In this document: positions 1 through 6,432 of the stretch, one piece after another
Numbering within the stretch: position 1 is the first letter of the stretch
Layout: each line of letters begins with the position of its first letter
Origin: Synechococcales cyanobacterium PMM_0003
Lineage (GTDB): Bacteria; Cyanobacteriota; Cyanobacteriia; Pseudanabaenales; Pseudanabaenaceae
Length of the DNA stretch: 8,675 nucleotides
Direction of reading: 5' to 3'
Assembly (NCBI GenBank): GCA_949128015.1
Contig: CASBRC010000267.1
Coordinates: forward strand, 1 to 8,675
Made by a program: the position numbers and the translations under genes
Notes under the pieces: model-generated
Seen by the model: the letters and a program-made list of their open reading frames with translations, nothing else
What the model was told of the DNA's origin: nothing
Databases searched by the model: none

Positions 1-295
1 CGCAAGCTAAACATCCTAAACAAGAGTCAAAATGTTGTGCGATCGCAGGAGAAAGAGGAATCTCGCCTTCATTGATCCCATCCATTAGATAGATTCTGCC
101 GCGTGGAGAATCTGTCTCCTTGCCAATCACGCGATAACTAGGACAAGTAGACAGACAAAATCCACAATGTACACAAGCATCAATCAGTTGGGGATTTGGT
201 GGATTCTTGCTGTCAAAGGTTGGTGAAAAAATTACAGAATCTAGATTCAAATTGGCAGGTAGATTTTCGGAATTTGGCTTGTCAGAAACTTGCAT
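1..295 (-). CDS. glcF: Glycolate dehydrogenase iron-sulfur subunit GlcF, N-terminal part (runs off the left edge)
   Basis: I translated this myself: an ATG at 293-295 opens 98 codons that continue past the window edge. It is the Fe-S subunit that passes electrons from glycolate oxidation (glycolate to glyoxylate, photorespiratory salvage) towards the respiratory or plastoquinone chain. Residues 41-52 form a classical 4Fe-4S ligand set, C-x2-C-x2-C-x3-C-P (C41, C44, C47, C51), followed by the family motif SPRGRIYLM at 63-71. C92, C95 and C98 begin the second cluster (CLGCLAC). An in-frame TAA lies three codons upstream of the ATG, so the start is well bounded. No clear Shine-Dalgarno sequence is seen. 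The gene lies downstream of the FAD subunit on the same strand, as expected for a glcEF pair, but 97 nt and a strong hairpin separate them. The related heterodisulfide-reductase-like or lactate dehydrogenase Fe-S subunits are less likely given the neighbour. Confidence 0.9.
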   Translation of the reverse strand, partial: MQVSDKPNSENLPANLNLDSVIFSPTFDSKNPPNPQLIDACVHCGFCLSTCPSYRVIGKETDSPRGRIYLMDGINEGEIPLSPAIAQHFDSCLGCLAC

Positions 296-332
296 ATTTA
301 CTTAGTTAATTTACAAAGAAGATCTATAAAAT

Positions 333-379
333 CAATTTTGGTATTTACAGCGCCGAAGGCGCTGCAAATACCAAAATTG
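333..379 (-). repeat. Long inverted repeat (hairpin) between glcE and glcF
   Basis: The arms 333-354 and 358-379 pair over 22 bp with one mismatch (347/365). Read on the transcribed (minus) strand, the tip is C(UUCG)G, a hyperstable tetraloop closed by GCGC. The sequence after the hairpin on the minus strand is TTGATTTTAT, a weak U-rich tract. It could act as a partial terminator or mRNA-stability element between the two cistrons, or be a copy of a dispersed palindromic repeat. The structure is seen directly; its function is inference. Confidence 0.8.
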
Positions 380-392
380 GTTTCATAATTGA

Positions 393-1745
393 CTACAACA
401 TACGGTCTAGATTCAATAAACCTCGCGCATCAAACTGTTGGCGAATTTTGCCCATCAAATCACGAGCATTGCCTGTATATCCCCAAACATTTGTTTTAAA
501 CTTTAACTCTTGAGGGGCTTCGAGAATAGTTAAAAATCCACTATGCGATTCAGCGATACTTCTCACCTTATTGATTTGATTAAAAAGTTCATCTAAATCC
601 TGTAAATCTTCCACTCGTAAAACCCCTAAGCCACTACCAGCATGTATTTGCAAATAATAGGATTGATCCTCAAAAACTTTGTCACATTCCTGTAAAAATG
701 GCACGCTAGCCGATGGCAAGATGCCTAACTTACAGACAAGATGATTAGTCTCAGCAGGTTCGGCAAGATTACGAAACTCATCTTGCCAAAGCAGAATCTC
801 TAATAATTCCCAAAACTCTTTCGCCTCACCTAGTACCTGAAATTCTAAATTTAGTTCCTTGGCAATTGTAGCAATGCGATCGCATTGCTCGATCACACTA
901 GCCTTAAGACTAGAAAATTGCAGTACTAAGCCGATACCTTCACCTAAGCCAAGATCTGCGATCACAGTAGCTGATAATAAGTCGCAAGCTGTGGGCGTAA
1001 GCACTGAAGTAATAATTTTTTGCTGTGCGATTGCGATCGCCGCCGCATCACCTGTAACCACAACGACTTGAGTATATTCAGGTAAAGGATACAAGCGAAA
1101 AGTAATCCTCGAAGCGATACCCAAAGTTCCATAGGAACCTGTCAATAATTTCATCAGGTCATAGCCAGCCACATTTTAGACCACGCGCCCACCCGCCTTG
1201 ACCACTTCGCCATCGGCTCGCACAAACTCGATACCTAAACACATATCGCGGACACTGTTATAGCGATGTCGCAACGAACCCGCACTTCCTGTTGCTAAAA
1301 GTCCGCCAATCGTCGCATTAGCGCTATAAGGAGGATCGATCGCTAAAAATTGTCCTTCCTTTGCTAAAACTGTTTGCAAATCCTGATACTTTACCCCCGC
1401 CTCAACCGTGACTGTCAGATCGCCAACACAATGCTCAATTACCCGATTTAACTTTGATGTACTAATTACCACATCAGCACGACTGACTAAACCACCCCAA
1501 TCTAATTTAGTCGCATTGCCACAGGTTAAAACTCGTAATCGATGCTCATATGCTATTGCGATCGCAGCCGACAGTTCTATGATCGTCTGGGGATAGATCG
1601 TACAAACTGGCGATAGGCTATCAGGTGTGAGACTACTCACAATCCGATGATGTAAATTTGGGGTTATGCGATCGAATAAAACAATATTATCGACTCCAAT
1701 CAAGTCGGTAAATAATGTAATCAGTTGATTGTCAGGAAGTCTCAC
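393..1745 (-). pseudogene. glcE: FAD-binding glycolate dehydrogenase subunit (GlcE/GlcD2-like), interrupted by an in-frame TAA
   Basis: One continuous frame of 451 codons from a GTG at 1743-1745 to a TAG at 393-395, broken only by TAA at 1176-1178. The protein is an FAD_binding_4 (VAO/PCMH-type) oxidoreductase subunit, the flavin partner of GlcF. The upstream part (189 aa) carries the FAD-binding core, with the stretches VLTCGNATKLDWGG, VTVEAGVKYQDL, ATIGGLLATGSAGSLRHRY and RDMCLGIEFVRADGEVVKAG. The downstream part resumes at once with NVAGYDLMKLLTGSYGTLG and ends in LLNLDRML. Families of this type read GGRVVKNVAGYD across the joint, so the stop stands exactly where the Lys codon should be, one A-to-T change from AAA. 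No frameshift or other damage is visible, so this is a very recent nonsense mutation or a base-calling error. No ATG start exists upstream of the GTG before an in-frame stop. As written, neither half should work alone: the upstream piece lacks the cap domain and the downstream piece lacks the FAD core. Confidence 0.85.
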
Positions 1746-1777
1746 AAAATTAATGTCCGTACTTACTTATAAAAAGA

Positions 1778-1830
1778 ACAAATAAGGTATGGCGCACACT
1801 GCGCGTGCGCCATACCTTATTTGTTTTTTT
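1778..1830 (-). terminator. Perfect 20-bp-arm hairpin with T-runs on both strands (terminator of the spkB-like gene)
   Basis: The arms 1778-1797 and 1805-1824 are exact reverse complements around a 7-nt loop (1798-1804). On the plus strand the stem is followed by T7; on the minus strand by TTCTTTTT. It lies 31 nt past the kinase stop codon and just before the glcE start, so it probably ends the kinase transcript and isolates glcE. The stem is much longer than a typical terminator and has the same build (AT-rich base, GCGC-rich tip) as the other intergenic palindromes of this window, so it may also be a repeat copy. Confidence 0.7.
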
Positions 1831-1860
1831 ATCACAAACTGTTGACCGCATATATTTTGT

Positions 1861-3483
1861 TTAAAATAAGCGTTTACTGCCATCAGGGCGAATCGTACCC
1901 CAATTAGTTTTAGCTTGAGCTAATTGCTCCTCAGAGATTTTAGCGCCCTTTAGATCTGCGCCACATAGATTTGTGCCATTTAAATTAGCTTGACTTAAAT
2001 AGGCTCCTTTTAAATTAGCGCCACTTAAATTGGCACTTGATAAATCCGCTTTGCTCATATAAGCCGACTGGAGATTTGCCTCGCGCAAATCAGCAAAGAT
2101 CAGTGAAGCACTTCCTAAATCAGACTTAATTAAAATGGCTCGCTGCATTTTCGCCGCACGCAAATTTGCCCCATTTAACTTAGCTTGCGATAAATTTGCC
2201 CCTTGGAAGCTTGCACCTGTCAAGTCACTGTGACAAAAATCTGCCTCAACTAATTTAGAACGACTCATCACAATCCCAGAGAGAGTTGCACTACCAAATG
2301 CAGCTTTTGAATAATCTTGATTAGCAAAGTTACGCTTGCCTTGATTGTATTCAACAATAACTCTGCGTCCACCTTTAAGTTCACTACTTCCAGTCCCAAT
2401 ACGGCTGCCTGTTCTAGTATGCCCTGATGTCAGCATGCCACTATTCTCGTAGCCCTGAACATTCCCAGATTTCGACTGAATGCGTGAGTTGGGAATCTGT
2501 GTAACAGATCTCACGGTCACAGAGGAAGGTGGTGCAGGCGGTGGAGATGTAGTTGAGGGCGGTTTAGGTGGTTGTTCTTCTGAGATATTGCCAGATTCTA
2601 AGGCTCGTAAAGCTTCTTCTGCCGAGCGAAATCGCTGAGCCACTGATTGCTGAAGCAGTTTCTCAAAAACTACCCTCAGCCGATCGCTAAGTTTAACCTG
2701 ACCTTTCCAATTTATCTCGCCCGTATAAGGATCGTGGGGCAAATCTTTAGGAGATCTTCCCGTCATTAGATATAGGCAACTCATCGCCGTCGCATACAAG
2801 TCACTAGAGTACACGGGACGCATTGCCATCTGCTCAGGTGGAGCAAATCCTGGTGTACCGATCGCAAAATTAGTTAATAAACCACTGGGATCATCATCTG
2901 CCGAAGGCTTATTAACTTGGCTCGAAACTGCCCCAAAATCAATTAATACCAGTTGCCCATCTTGTTTGCGACGCATGATGTTAGCAGGTTTGATATCACG
3001 GTGAATTACACCATTTTCATGCATAAAACCAAGGGCTGGAAAGATTTCTGAAAGAATCTTCCGAATTTCAATCTCGTTGAATGCGCCCCGCCGCTCAAAT
3101 TCTTGCTTTAAGGTTTCACCATCAACAAATTCTTGGACTAAATAAAAATTACTATCTTCTTCAAAATAATCTAGCAACCGTGGAATCTGCGGATGACTAC
3201 CGATTTTGCCAAGGGTAAAGGCTTCTCGCTCAAACAGTTCCCGCGCCATTTTCAGCACACTAACGGATTGGGTATTTGGACGCAACTGCTTGACTACACA
3301 GGATGGAAATCCAGGAAGCCCCTCATCCGCAGCCAAAAATGTCGCTCCAAATCCACCTTTGCCTAGCGGACGACTGGCTCGGTAACGATTTCGCAGCTTT
3401 AAATTAGAACCACAGCTCGCGCAATTAATTGCAAATGGTTCATTATTCGGATTAGCACAGGTCGGATTAACGCAATAACTCAC
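1861..3483 (-). CDS. spkB: SpkB-like eukaryotic-type Ser/Thr protein kinase with N-terminal Cys motif and C-terminal pentapeptide repeats
   Basis: 540 residues from the GTG at 3481-3483 (MSYCVNPTC), chosen because cyanobacterial homologues begin this way; an in-frame TTG at 3514-3516 would add 11 unconvincing residues. Residues 4-24 hold C-x4-C-x11-C-x2-C (C4, C9, C21, C24), a zinc-ribbon-like or redox motif. The kinase domain is complete: glycine loop GKGGFG 41-46, catalytic K65, helix-C E87, HRD 161-163 with N168, DFG 182-184 and the APE-like PPE 215-217. A Pro/Ser-rich linker follows at about residues 310-335. From about 390 to 515 there are A(D/N)LxxA pentapeptide repeats, expected to fold as a right-handed beta helix. 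This layout is that of Synechocystis SpkB (Slr1697), which is known to be needed for oxidative-stress tolerance and is controlled by thiol redox state. The protein is soluble, with no membrane segment. Transcription looks monocistronic: 160 nt of non-coding DNA upstream and a strong hairpin downstream. Orthology to SpkB is inferred from domain layout. Confidence 0.9.
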   Translation of the reverse strand: MSYCVNPTCANPNNEPFAINCASCGSNLKLRNRYRASRPLGKGGFGATFLAADEGLPGFPSCVVKQLRPNTQSVSVLKMARELFEREAFTLGKIGSHPQIPRLLDYFEEDSNFYLVQEFVDGETLKQEFERRGAFNEIEIRKILSEIFPALGFMHENGVIHRDIKPANIMRRKQDGQLVLIDFGAVSSQVNKPSADDDPSGLLTNFAIGTPGFAPPEQMAMRPVYSSDLYATAMSCLYLMTGRSPKDLPHDPYTGEINWKGQVKLSDRLRVVFEKLLQQSVAQRFRSAEEALRALESGNISEEQPPKPPSTTSPPPAPPSSVTVRSVTQIPNSRIQSKSGNVQGYENSGMLTSGHTRTGSRIGTGSSELKGGRRVIVEYNQGKRNFANQDYSKAAFGSATLSGIVMSRSKLVEADFCHSDLTGASFQGANLSQAKLNGANLRAAKMQRAILIKSDLGSASLIFADLREANLQSAYMSKADLSSANLSGANLKGAYLSQANLNGTNLCGADLKGAKISEEQLAQAKTNWGTIRPDGSKRLF

Positions 3484-3601
3484 GGTTGATCGAAAGCCCA
3501 AGTGGTGGTTGATCAAATCAAGTTGTAGGGATGATAACAGTTTAATATGTCACTGCCCTAAGAAGATTCACAAATTAAAATTCAAGTAAATTTGGGTAAC
3601 T

Positions 3602-3625
3602 ATCAGAAATAAATATATTTCTGAT
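3602..3625. repeat. AT-rich inverted repeat between ycf66 and the kinase gene
   Basis: ATCAGAAATA (3602-3611) and TATTTCTGAT (3616-3625) are perfect complements around AATA. The repeat sits 19 nt past the ycf66 stop codon and about 120 nt upstream of the kinase start. No T-run follows on either strand, so it is a poor intrinsic terminator. It could be a 3' end stabiliser of ycf66 mRNA or a protein-binding site in the kinase promoter region. The rest of 3484-3643 shows nothing I can name. Confidence 0.45.
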
Positions 3626-3643
3626 TAACTCTAGCAAATAAAC

Positions 3644-4393
3644 CTAAAAATCGTCAGTGTTTGATGTGTCAGTATTGGAATATGGAGATGGACGGCTTGA
3701 TGGTCTTCGCCTACGTCCAGATGCAGCAGCAGGGTCTTTACCAGATTCGTCATTTCCAAAATTATTAGCTTCCCCGTTACGATTTCTTGGGCGCTCTCCA
3801 TTTATATTGTCACCGCTGGGACGAGGGCGACGTTTTGGGTTGACAGGACTAATATCACTTTCGTCGATATCAATGACCGAGTCATTGGCGTTGGTGTCCC
3901 CACTACCCCTTTTCGGACGACGCGAACGACGTGTATCTGTGGTGTCTCCGCGTAGTTCACTTGCTTCAGCACTATCAGAGACAGCACCACCCATACGACG
4001 TGATGAGTTGCGATCGCGACGAGCCGCAATTTCGCGAGTAGGATCAATCTCAACTCGATAGTCGGAACCGATTGGTTCTTCGTCATCAACTAGGGGGCTA
4101 GAAGGTGCTCGTCGGGCTTGATTAGCTAGGGCTTGACGCAATACTAAAGACTCTACGGCAAACCAACCTGCAAAGCCGACAACCAGAACTTGCGCTAGCT
4201 GCGTGGTAATTTCCATCCGAAAATTAAAAGCTAGCAAGATAATGCCGTATACCAAGGCGATCGCTGAGAAAAAGATGTCGTGGTCACGCGCCAGCTCAGG
4301 ACGAAAGTTTCGCACAAAATATAAGCCCACTCCTCCTAAAGCGGCAACAATTGCCAAAAGAATCATTAGTGGGTTGCCACCGATGTTGATCAT
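3644..4393 (-). CDS. ycf66: Ycf66 family protein with long disordered tail
   Basis: 249 residues from the ATG at 4391-4393, preceded by AGGAGA at 4405-4410 (11 nt spacing), one of the few clear ribosome-binding sites in the window. The N-terminal ~90 residues are the Ycf66 domain: hydrophobic segment ~9-27, the family signature NFRPELARDHDIFF at 29-42, and further hydrophobic segments at ~43-57 and ~66-85. Ycf66 is found in cyanobacteria and some plastids; its role is unknown, but its distribution suggests a thylakoid or photosynthesis-related function. Residues ~91-249 are low-complexity and charged (Arg, Asp, Ser, Asn, Pro), predicted disordered, with repeated RRxRPSR-like patches and acidic stretches. 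Such tails vary among cyanobacterial Ycf66 proteins. The gene lies 199 nt downstream of psbX on the same strand, a neighbourhood I recall from other cyanobacteria, with a hairpin in between. Confidence 0.9.
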   Translation of the reverse strand: MINIGGNPLMILLAIVAALGGVGLYFVRNFRPELARDHDIFFSAIALVYGIILLAFNFRMEITTQLAQVLVVGFAGWFAVESLVLRQALANQARRAPSSPLVDDEEPIGSDYRVEIDPTREIAARRDRNSSRRMGGAVSDSAEASELRGDTTDTRRSRRPKRGSGDTNANDSVIDIDESDISPVNPKRRPRPSGDNINGERPRNRNGEANNFGNDESGKDPAAASGRRRRPSSRPSPYSNTDTSNTDDF

Positions 4394-4472
4394 GGCTCTA
4401 TATTTCTCCTAAATACTTGCGTTTTTGCTATAAGCACCGAATATACAATTAATCAGTGCTTTAAATTGGCTG

Positions 4473-4498
4473 TCTTTGTCAATCTATCTTTGTCAATC
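4473..4498 (-). promoter_or_regulatory. Tandem 14-bp direct repeat containing two TTGACA boxes, upstream of ycf66
   Basis: TCTTTGTCAATC occurs at 4473-4484 and again at 4487-4498, a 14-bp period. On the minus strand each copy contains TTGACA (4477-4482 and 4491-4496), the consensus sigma-70 -35 hexamer, pointing towards ycf66 about 85-100 nt away. I do not find a good -10 at 16-18 nt from either copy, so a plain promoter is not proven. Two helically offset binding sites for a regulator, or a local duplication, are alternatives. Confidence 0.35.
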
Positions 4499-4541
4499 AG
4501 TATAACAATAGAGAGCTTTGCCTTGATCCAAAGTTCTCTAC

Positions 4542-4584
4542 CAAAAGAAGAGAGGCGGCGCTTCGCGCCGCCTCTCTTCTTTTG
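4542..4584 (-). terminator. Perfect 20-bp-arm hairpin downstream of psbX (GAGAGGCGGCGC repeat family)
   Basis: The arms 4542-4561 and 4565-4584 are exact complements around the triloop TTC. On the minus strand the stem ends with TTCTTTTGG, so it can terminate psbX transcripts; it starts 8 nt past the psbX stop codon. Its inner arm AGAGAGGCGGCGC is nearly the same as that of the hairpin at 6464-6516, which suggests a dispersed family rather than an independently evolved terminator. Confidence 0.75.
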
Positions 4585-4592
4585 AGTTTTGA

Positions 4593-4712
4593 TTAACCTC
4601 GGCGGATAATACGATCCTTTTGGCTGACGATAAAGACTGCTGCGAAAATTAGACCAAGAACCACGCCACCCGCGACAAGGCTGCCTAGAAGATTAGTTAA
4701 TGATTGTGTCAT
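4593..4712 (-). CDS. psbX: Photosystem II reaction centre protein X (PsbX)
   Basis: A 39-residue ORF below the usual length cut-offs, found by reading the gap by eye: ATG at 4710-4712, TAA at 4593-4595. It reads MTQSLTNLLGSLVAGG, then a single membrane helix (about residues 11-30), and ends in VSQKDRIIRRG. The MTxSLxNxLxSLVAG start and SQKD(K/R)I end are the hallmarks of cyanobacterial PsbX, and the length matches. PsbX is a one-helix thylakoid subunit at the edge of photosystem II near cytochrome b559, affecting quinone exchange at the QB site. A strong hairpin follows 8 nt after the stop. No clear Shine-Dalgarno sequence is present. The 97-nt upstream gap (4713-4809) is AT-rich with only weak promoter-like hexamers, so I call none. 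The same-strand neighbour ycf66 suggests a conserved photosynthetic locus. Confidence 0.93.
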   Translation of the reverse strand: MTQSLTNLLGSLVAGGVVLGLIFAAVFIVSQKDRIIRRG

Positions 4713-4809
4713 ATAGTTTATGCAGGTAAAATTTTGATATACAAATTAATTTCTTAACACAATCTTAGCTCAAAAAGTTATGGAGTCTACTCTTCACTGA
4801 GATCCTTCG

Positions 4810-5286
4810 CTAATGTTTACGCATTTTATTTTGGCTACGCACAATCCAGTAGCTTATAGATAGCGAAAGCACGGCGATCGCTAGCCCTGTCAGATCGCCG
4901 CCCTCTACCTTACTATCAAAAATCACAATTTTACGAGCGATCGCCGTTAACGCAGTGATAACTACTAGCTCTAACTGAATTACATGCTCGCGAAGATAGG
5001 CAGTTATGTTTTCCATAAGCTCCAAAGCAATCAACACATTTAGAAACATGCCAAATATTTTCAGGAGCGGAGCGGTAAAAGCTAATTTGGGATTGGTGAA
5101 AAACAAGTCAAAGGTCAAAAGCTTTAACAGATCAAAAAGCGCAATAAAAATCACGAATACCAGCGCAATCGCTAGTATTTTGGAGACAATATTTTCAATT
5201 TTGCTGATTGCACTTAAAAAGCTTTCATCTTTACCTGCGATCGCAAAAAAACGAAATAAATTTGCAACTTGTTGCCTCAGTCTCAT
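4810..5286 (-). CDS. PsiE-family (phosphate-starvation-inducible E) membrane protein
   Basis: 158 residues from the ATG at 5284-5286. A TTG at 5305-5307 and a GTG at 5296-5298 lie in frame upstream but add only a few residues, and none of the three has a ribosome-binding site. There are four hydrophobic segments at about 37-58, 73-92, 104-122 and 131-149, so it is an integral inner-membrane protein. The stretch LNVLIALELMENITAYLREH at 82-101, then LELVVITALTAIARKIVIFD at 105-124, is the conserved core of the PsiE family. E. coli PsiE is induced by phosphate starvation but its biochemical role is unknown, so no function is claimed here. The gene carries three HIP1 octamers. It is divergent from the LysR-type gene at 5487, so the 200-nt gap between them must hold both promoters and the regulator might act on both. 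That link is inference. Confidence 0.85.
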   Translation of the reverse strand: MRLRQQVANLFRFFAIAGKDESFLSAISKIENIVSKILAIALVFVIFIALFDLLKLLTFDLFFTNPKLAFTAPLLKIFGMFLNVLIALELMENITAYLREHVIQLELVVITALTAIARKIVIFDSKVEGGDLTGLAIAVLSLSISYWIVRSQNKMRKH

Positions 5287-5441
5287 CAGCAGAACCACAT
5301 CATACAATTTTCTGATATAGCGAAGGTCGCGCTAATCCCAGCTTTTAACTAGAAGTAGTCCAGTTTTTCCTCTCAATTTATCGCTTATCAGAATAGCAAA
5401 GATTATGCAGAATAAATGTATAGACCAAAAGTATATTTTAG

Positions 5442-5479
5442 TGATAAAATCATAGAATCTAATCTATGGTTCTGTGATT
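5442..5479. promoter_or_regulatory. Nested palindromes upstream of the LysR-type gene (candidate operator)
   Basis: AATCATAGAA (5448-5457) pairs with TTCTGTGATT (5470-5479) at 9 of 10 positions. Inside it CATAGA (5451-5456) and TCTATG (5463-5468) are perfect complements, and TGAT-AAA-ATCA (5442-5452) overlaps the left arm. LysR regulators bind dyad-symmetric sites, commonly in the shared region of a divergent gene pair and usually autoregulating. The block ends 8 nt before the start codon of this gene. That is a good place for an autoregulatory site or for the core promoter. I find no convincing -10/-35 pair. Confidence 0.4.
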
Positions 5480-5486
5480 AACCAAT

Positions 5487-6431
5487 ATGAGTTACCGCTT
5501 ATCTGATTCTCAACTAGCTACTCATATCACTTTGCATCAGTTGCAGGTTTTTGAGGTGGCCGCACGTCATGGTAGCTACACTCGTGCAGCGGAAGAGCTA
5601 TTCCTCACTCAGCCAACTGTTTCGATGCAAATAAAACATTTGACAAAGGCGATCGGAATGCCTCTGTTTGAGCAAGTTGGCAAAAAACTGTTTTTGACTC
5701 AGTCTGGCAAGGAGTTGCTTACTACTTGTCAAGAAATTTTTGGTCGCATATCTCAATTTGAGATGAGTGTTGCTGATATGAAAGGGCTAAAACAGGGATA
5801 TTTAAAAATTACAGTGGTAACCACAGCAAAATATGTGATTCCCCGTTTACTTGGACCATTTTGCCATCGCTATCCTGGGGTCGAGATATCTTTGAATGTA
5901 ACAAATCATAGCGGTGTTTTAGAAAGACTGTCCGAGAATAAAGATGATTTATATATTCTTAGCCAAGTTCCTGATGAACCTGATGTAAAGTCTCATCGAT
6001 TTTTGGCAAATCCTCTAGTAGTGTTAGCCAATCACGATCACCCTTTGGCGAACGAAAAAAATATTCCCATTCAAAAGTTAGCCGATGAGCCGTTTATCAT
6101 GAGAGAGTCTGGTTCTGGCACTAGGGGCTATGTGCAGAGGCTATTTGACGAGCATAAAATTACGCCCAAAGTAAAAATGGAACTTGCTAGTAATGAGGCA
6201 ATTAAACAGGTGATCGCAGGTGGTTTAGGAATTTCAATTTTGTCTCGGCACACGATCGCATTAGAAGGGTCTTCAGGACAGATTGCAGTTTTAGATGTGG
6301 AGAATTTTCCGATCCCTTGCCATTGGTATGTGATTCATCTAGCTGGGAAACAGCTATCAATAGTGGCTCAGGCTTTTTTAGAGTATTTGCAAACTGAAGG
6401 TAAACAAATTGCTGAAGATACTACTTGGTAA
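5487..6431 (+). CDS. LysR-type transcriptional regulator of the CmpR/CcmR (CbbR-like) group
   Basis: 314 residues from the ATG at 5487, a normal length for the family; the start gives a 15-residue extension before TLHQLQVFE, and no ribosome-binding site is seen. The winged helix-turn-helix spans about 15-75 (AARHGSYTRAAEEL, then the recognition helix TQPTVSMQIKHL). The effector-binding domain runs from about 105 to 305 and holds MRESGSGTR, ASNEAIKQVIAGGLGISILS and the C-terminal WYVIHLAGKQLSIVAQAFLEYL, all typical of the cyanobacterial regulators CmpR, CcmR/NdhR and RbcR. These control CO2/bicarbonate uptake or RuBisCO genes and sense metabolites such as 2-phosphoglycolate, RuBP or 2-oxoglutarate. 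Which of the three it is cannot be settled here, so no symbol is given. It is the only plus-strand protein gene and is divergent from the PsiE-like gene. Its stop codon is followed at once by a large palindromic element. Confidence 0.88.
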   Translation: MSYRLSDSQLATHITLHQLQVFEVAARHGSYTRAAEELFLTQPTVSMQIKHLTKAIGMPLFEQVGKKLFLTQSGKELLTTCQEIFGRISQFEMSVADMKGLKQGYLKITVVTTAKYVIPRLLGPFCHRYPGVEISLNVTNHSGVLERLSENKDDLYILSQVPDEPDVKSHRFLANPLVVLANHDHPLANEKNIPIQKLADEPFIMRESGSGTRGYVQRLFDEHKITPKVKMELASNEAIKQVIAGGLGISILSRHTIALEGSSGQIAVLDVENFPIPCHWYVIHLAGKQLSIVAQAFLEYLQTEGKQIAEDTTW

Positions 6432-6432
6432 T

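Noticed and set aside
393..1172. Treating 393-1172 as an independent gene starting at GTG 1172
   Set aside because: Its first residues continue the interrupted conserved motif GGRVVxNVAGYD, it lacks the FAD-binding core, and it is in frame with the upstream piece.
3484..3516. TTG at 3514-3516 as the kinase start
   Set aside because: The extra 11 residues are not typical of SpkB-like proteins, which begin at MSYC; the GTG at 3481-3483 gives this start.
3657..4061. Plus-strand 134-codon open frame opposite ycf66
   Set aside because: It is rich in Arg/Ser/Leu, resembles no family I know and is antisense to the low-complexity Ycf66 tail; it is a compositional shadow.
5287..5307. TTG at 5305-5307 as the PsiE-like start
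   Set aside because: An ATG at 5284-5286 gives a normal family length, and no ribosome-binding site supports the rarer codon.
5318..5334. Small inverted repeat TAGCG...CGCTA upstream of the PsiE-like gene
   Set aside because: Only 5 bp per arm; this can occur by chance and has no supporting context.
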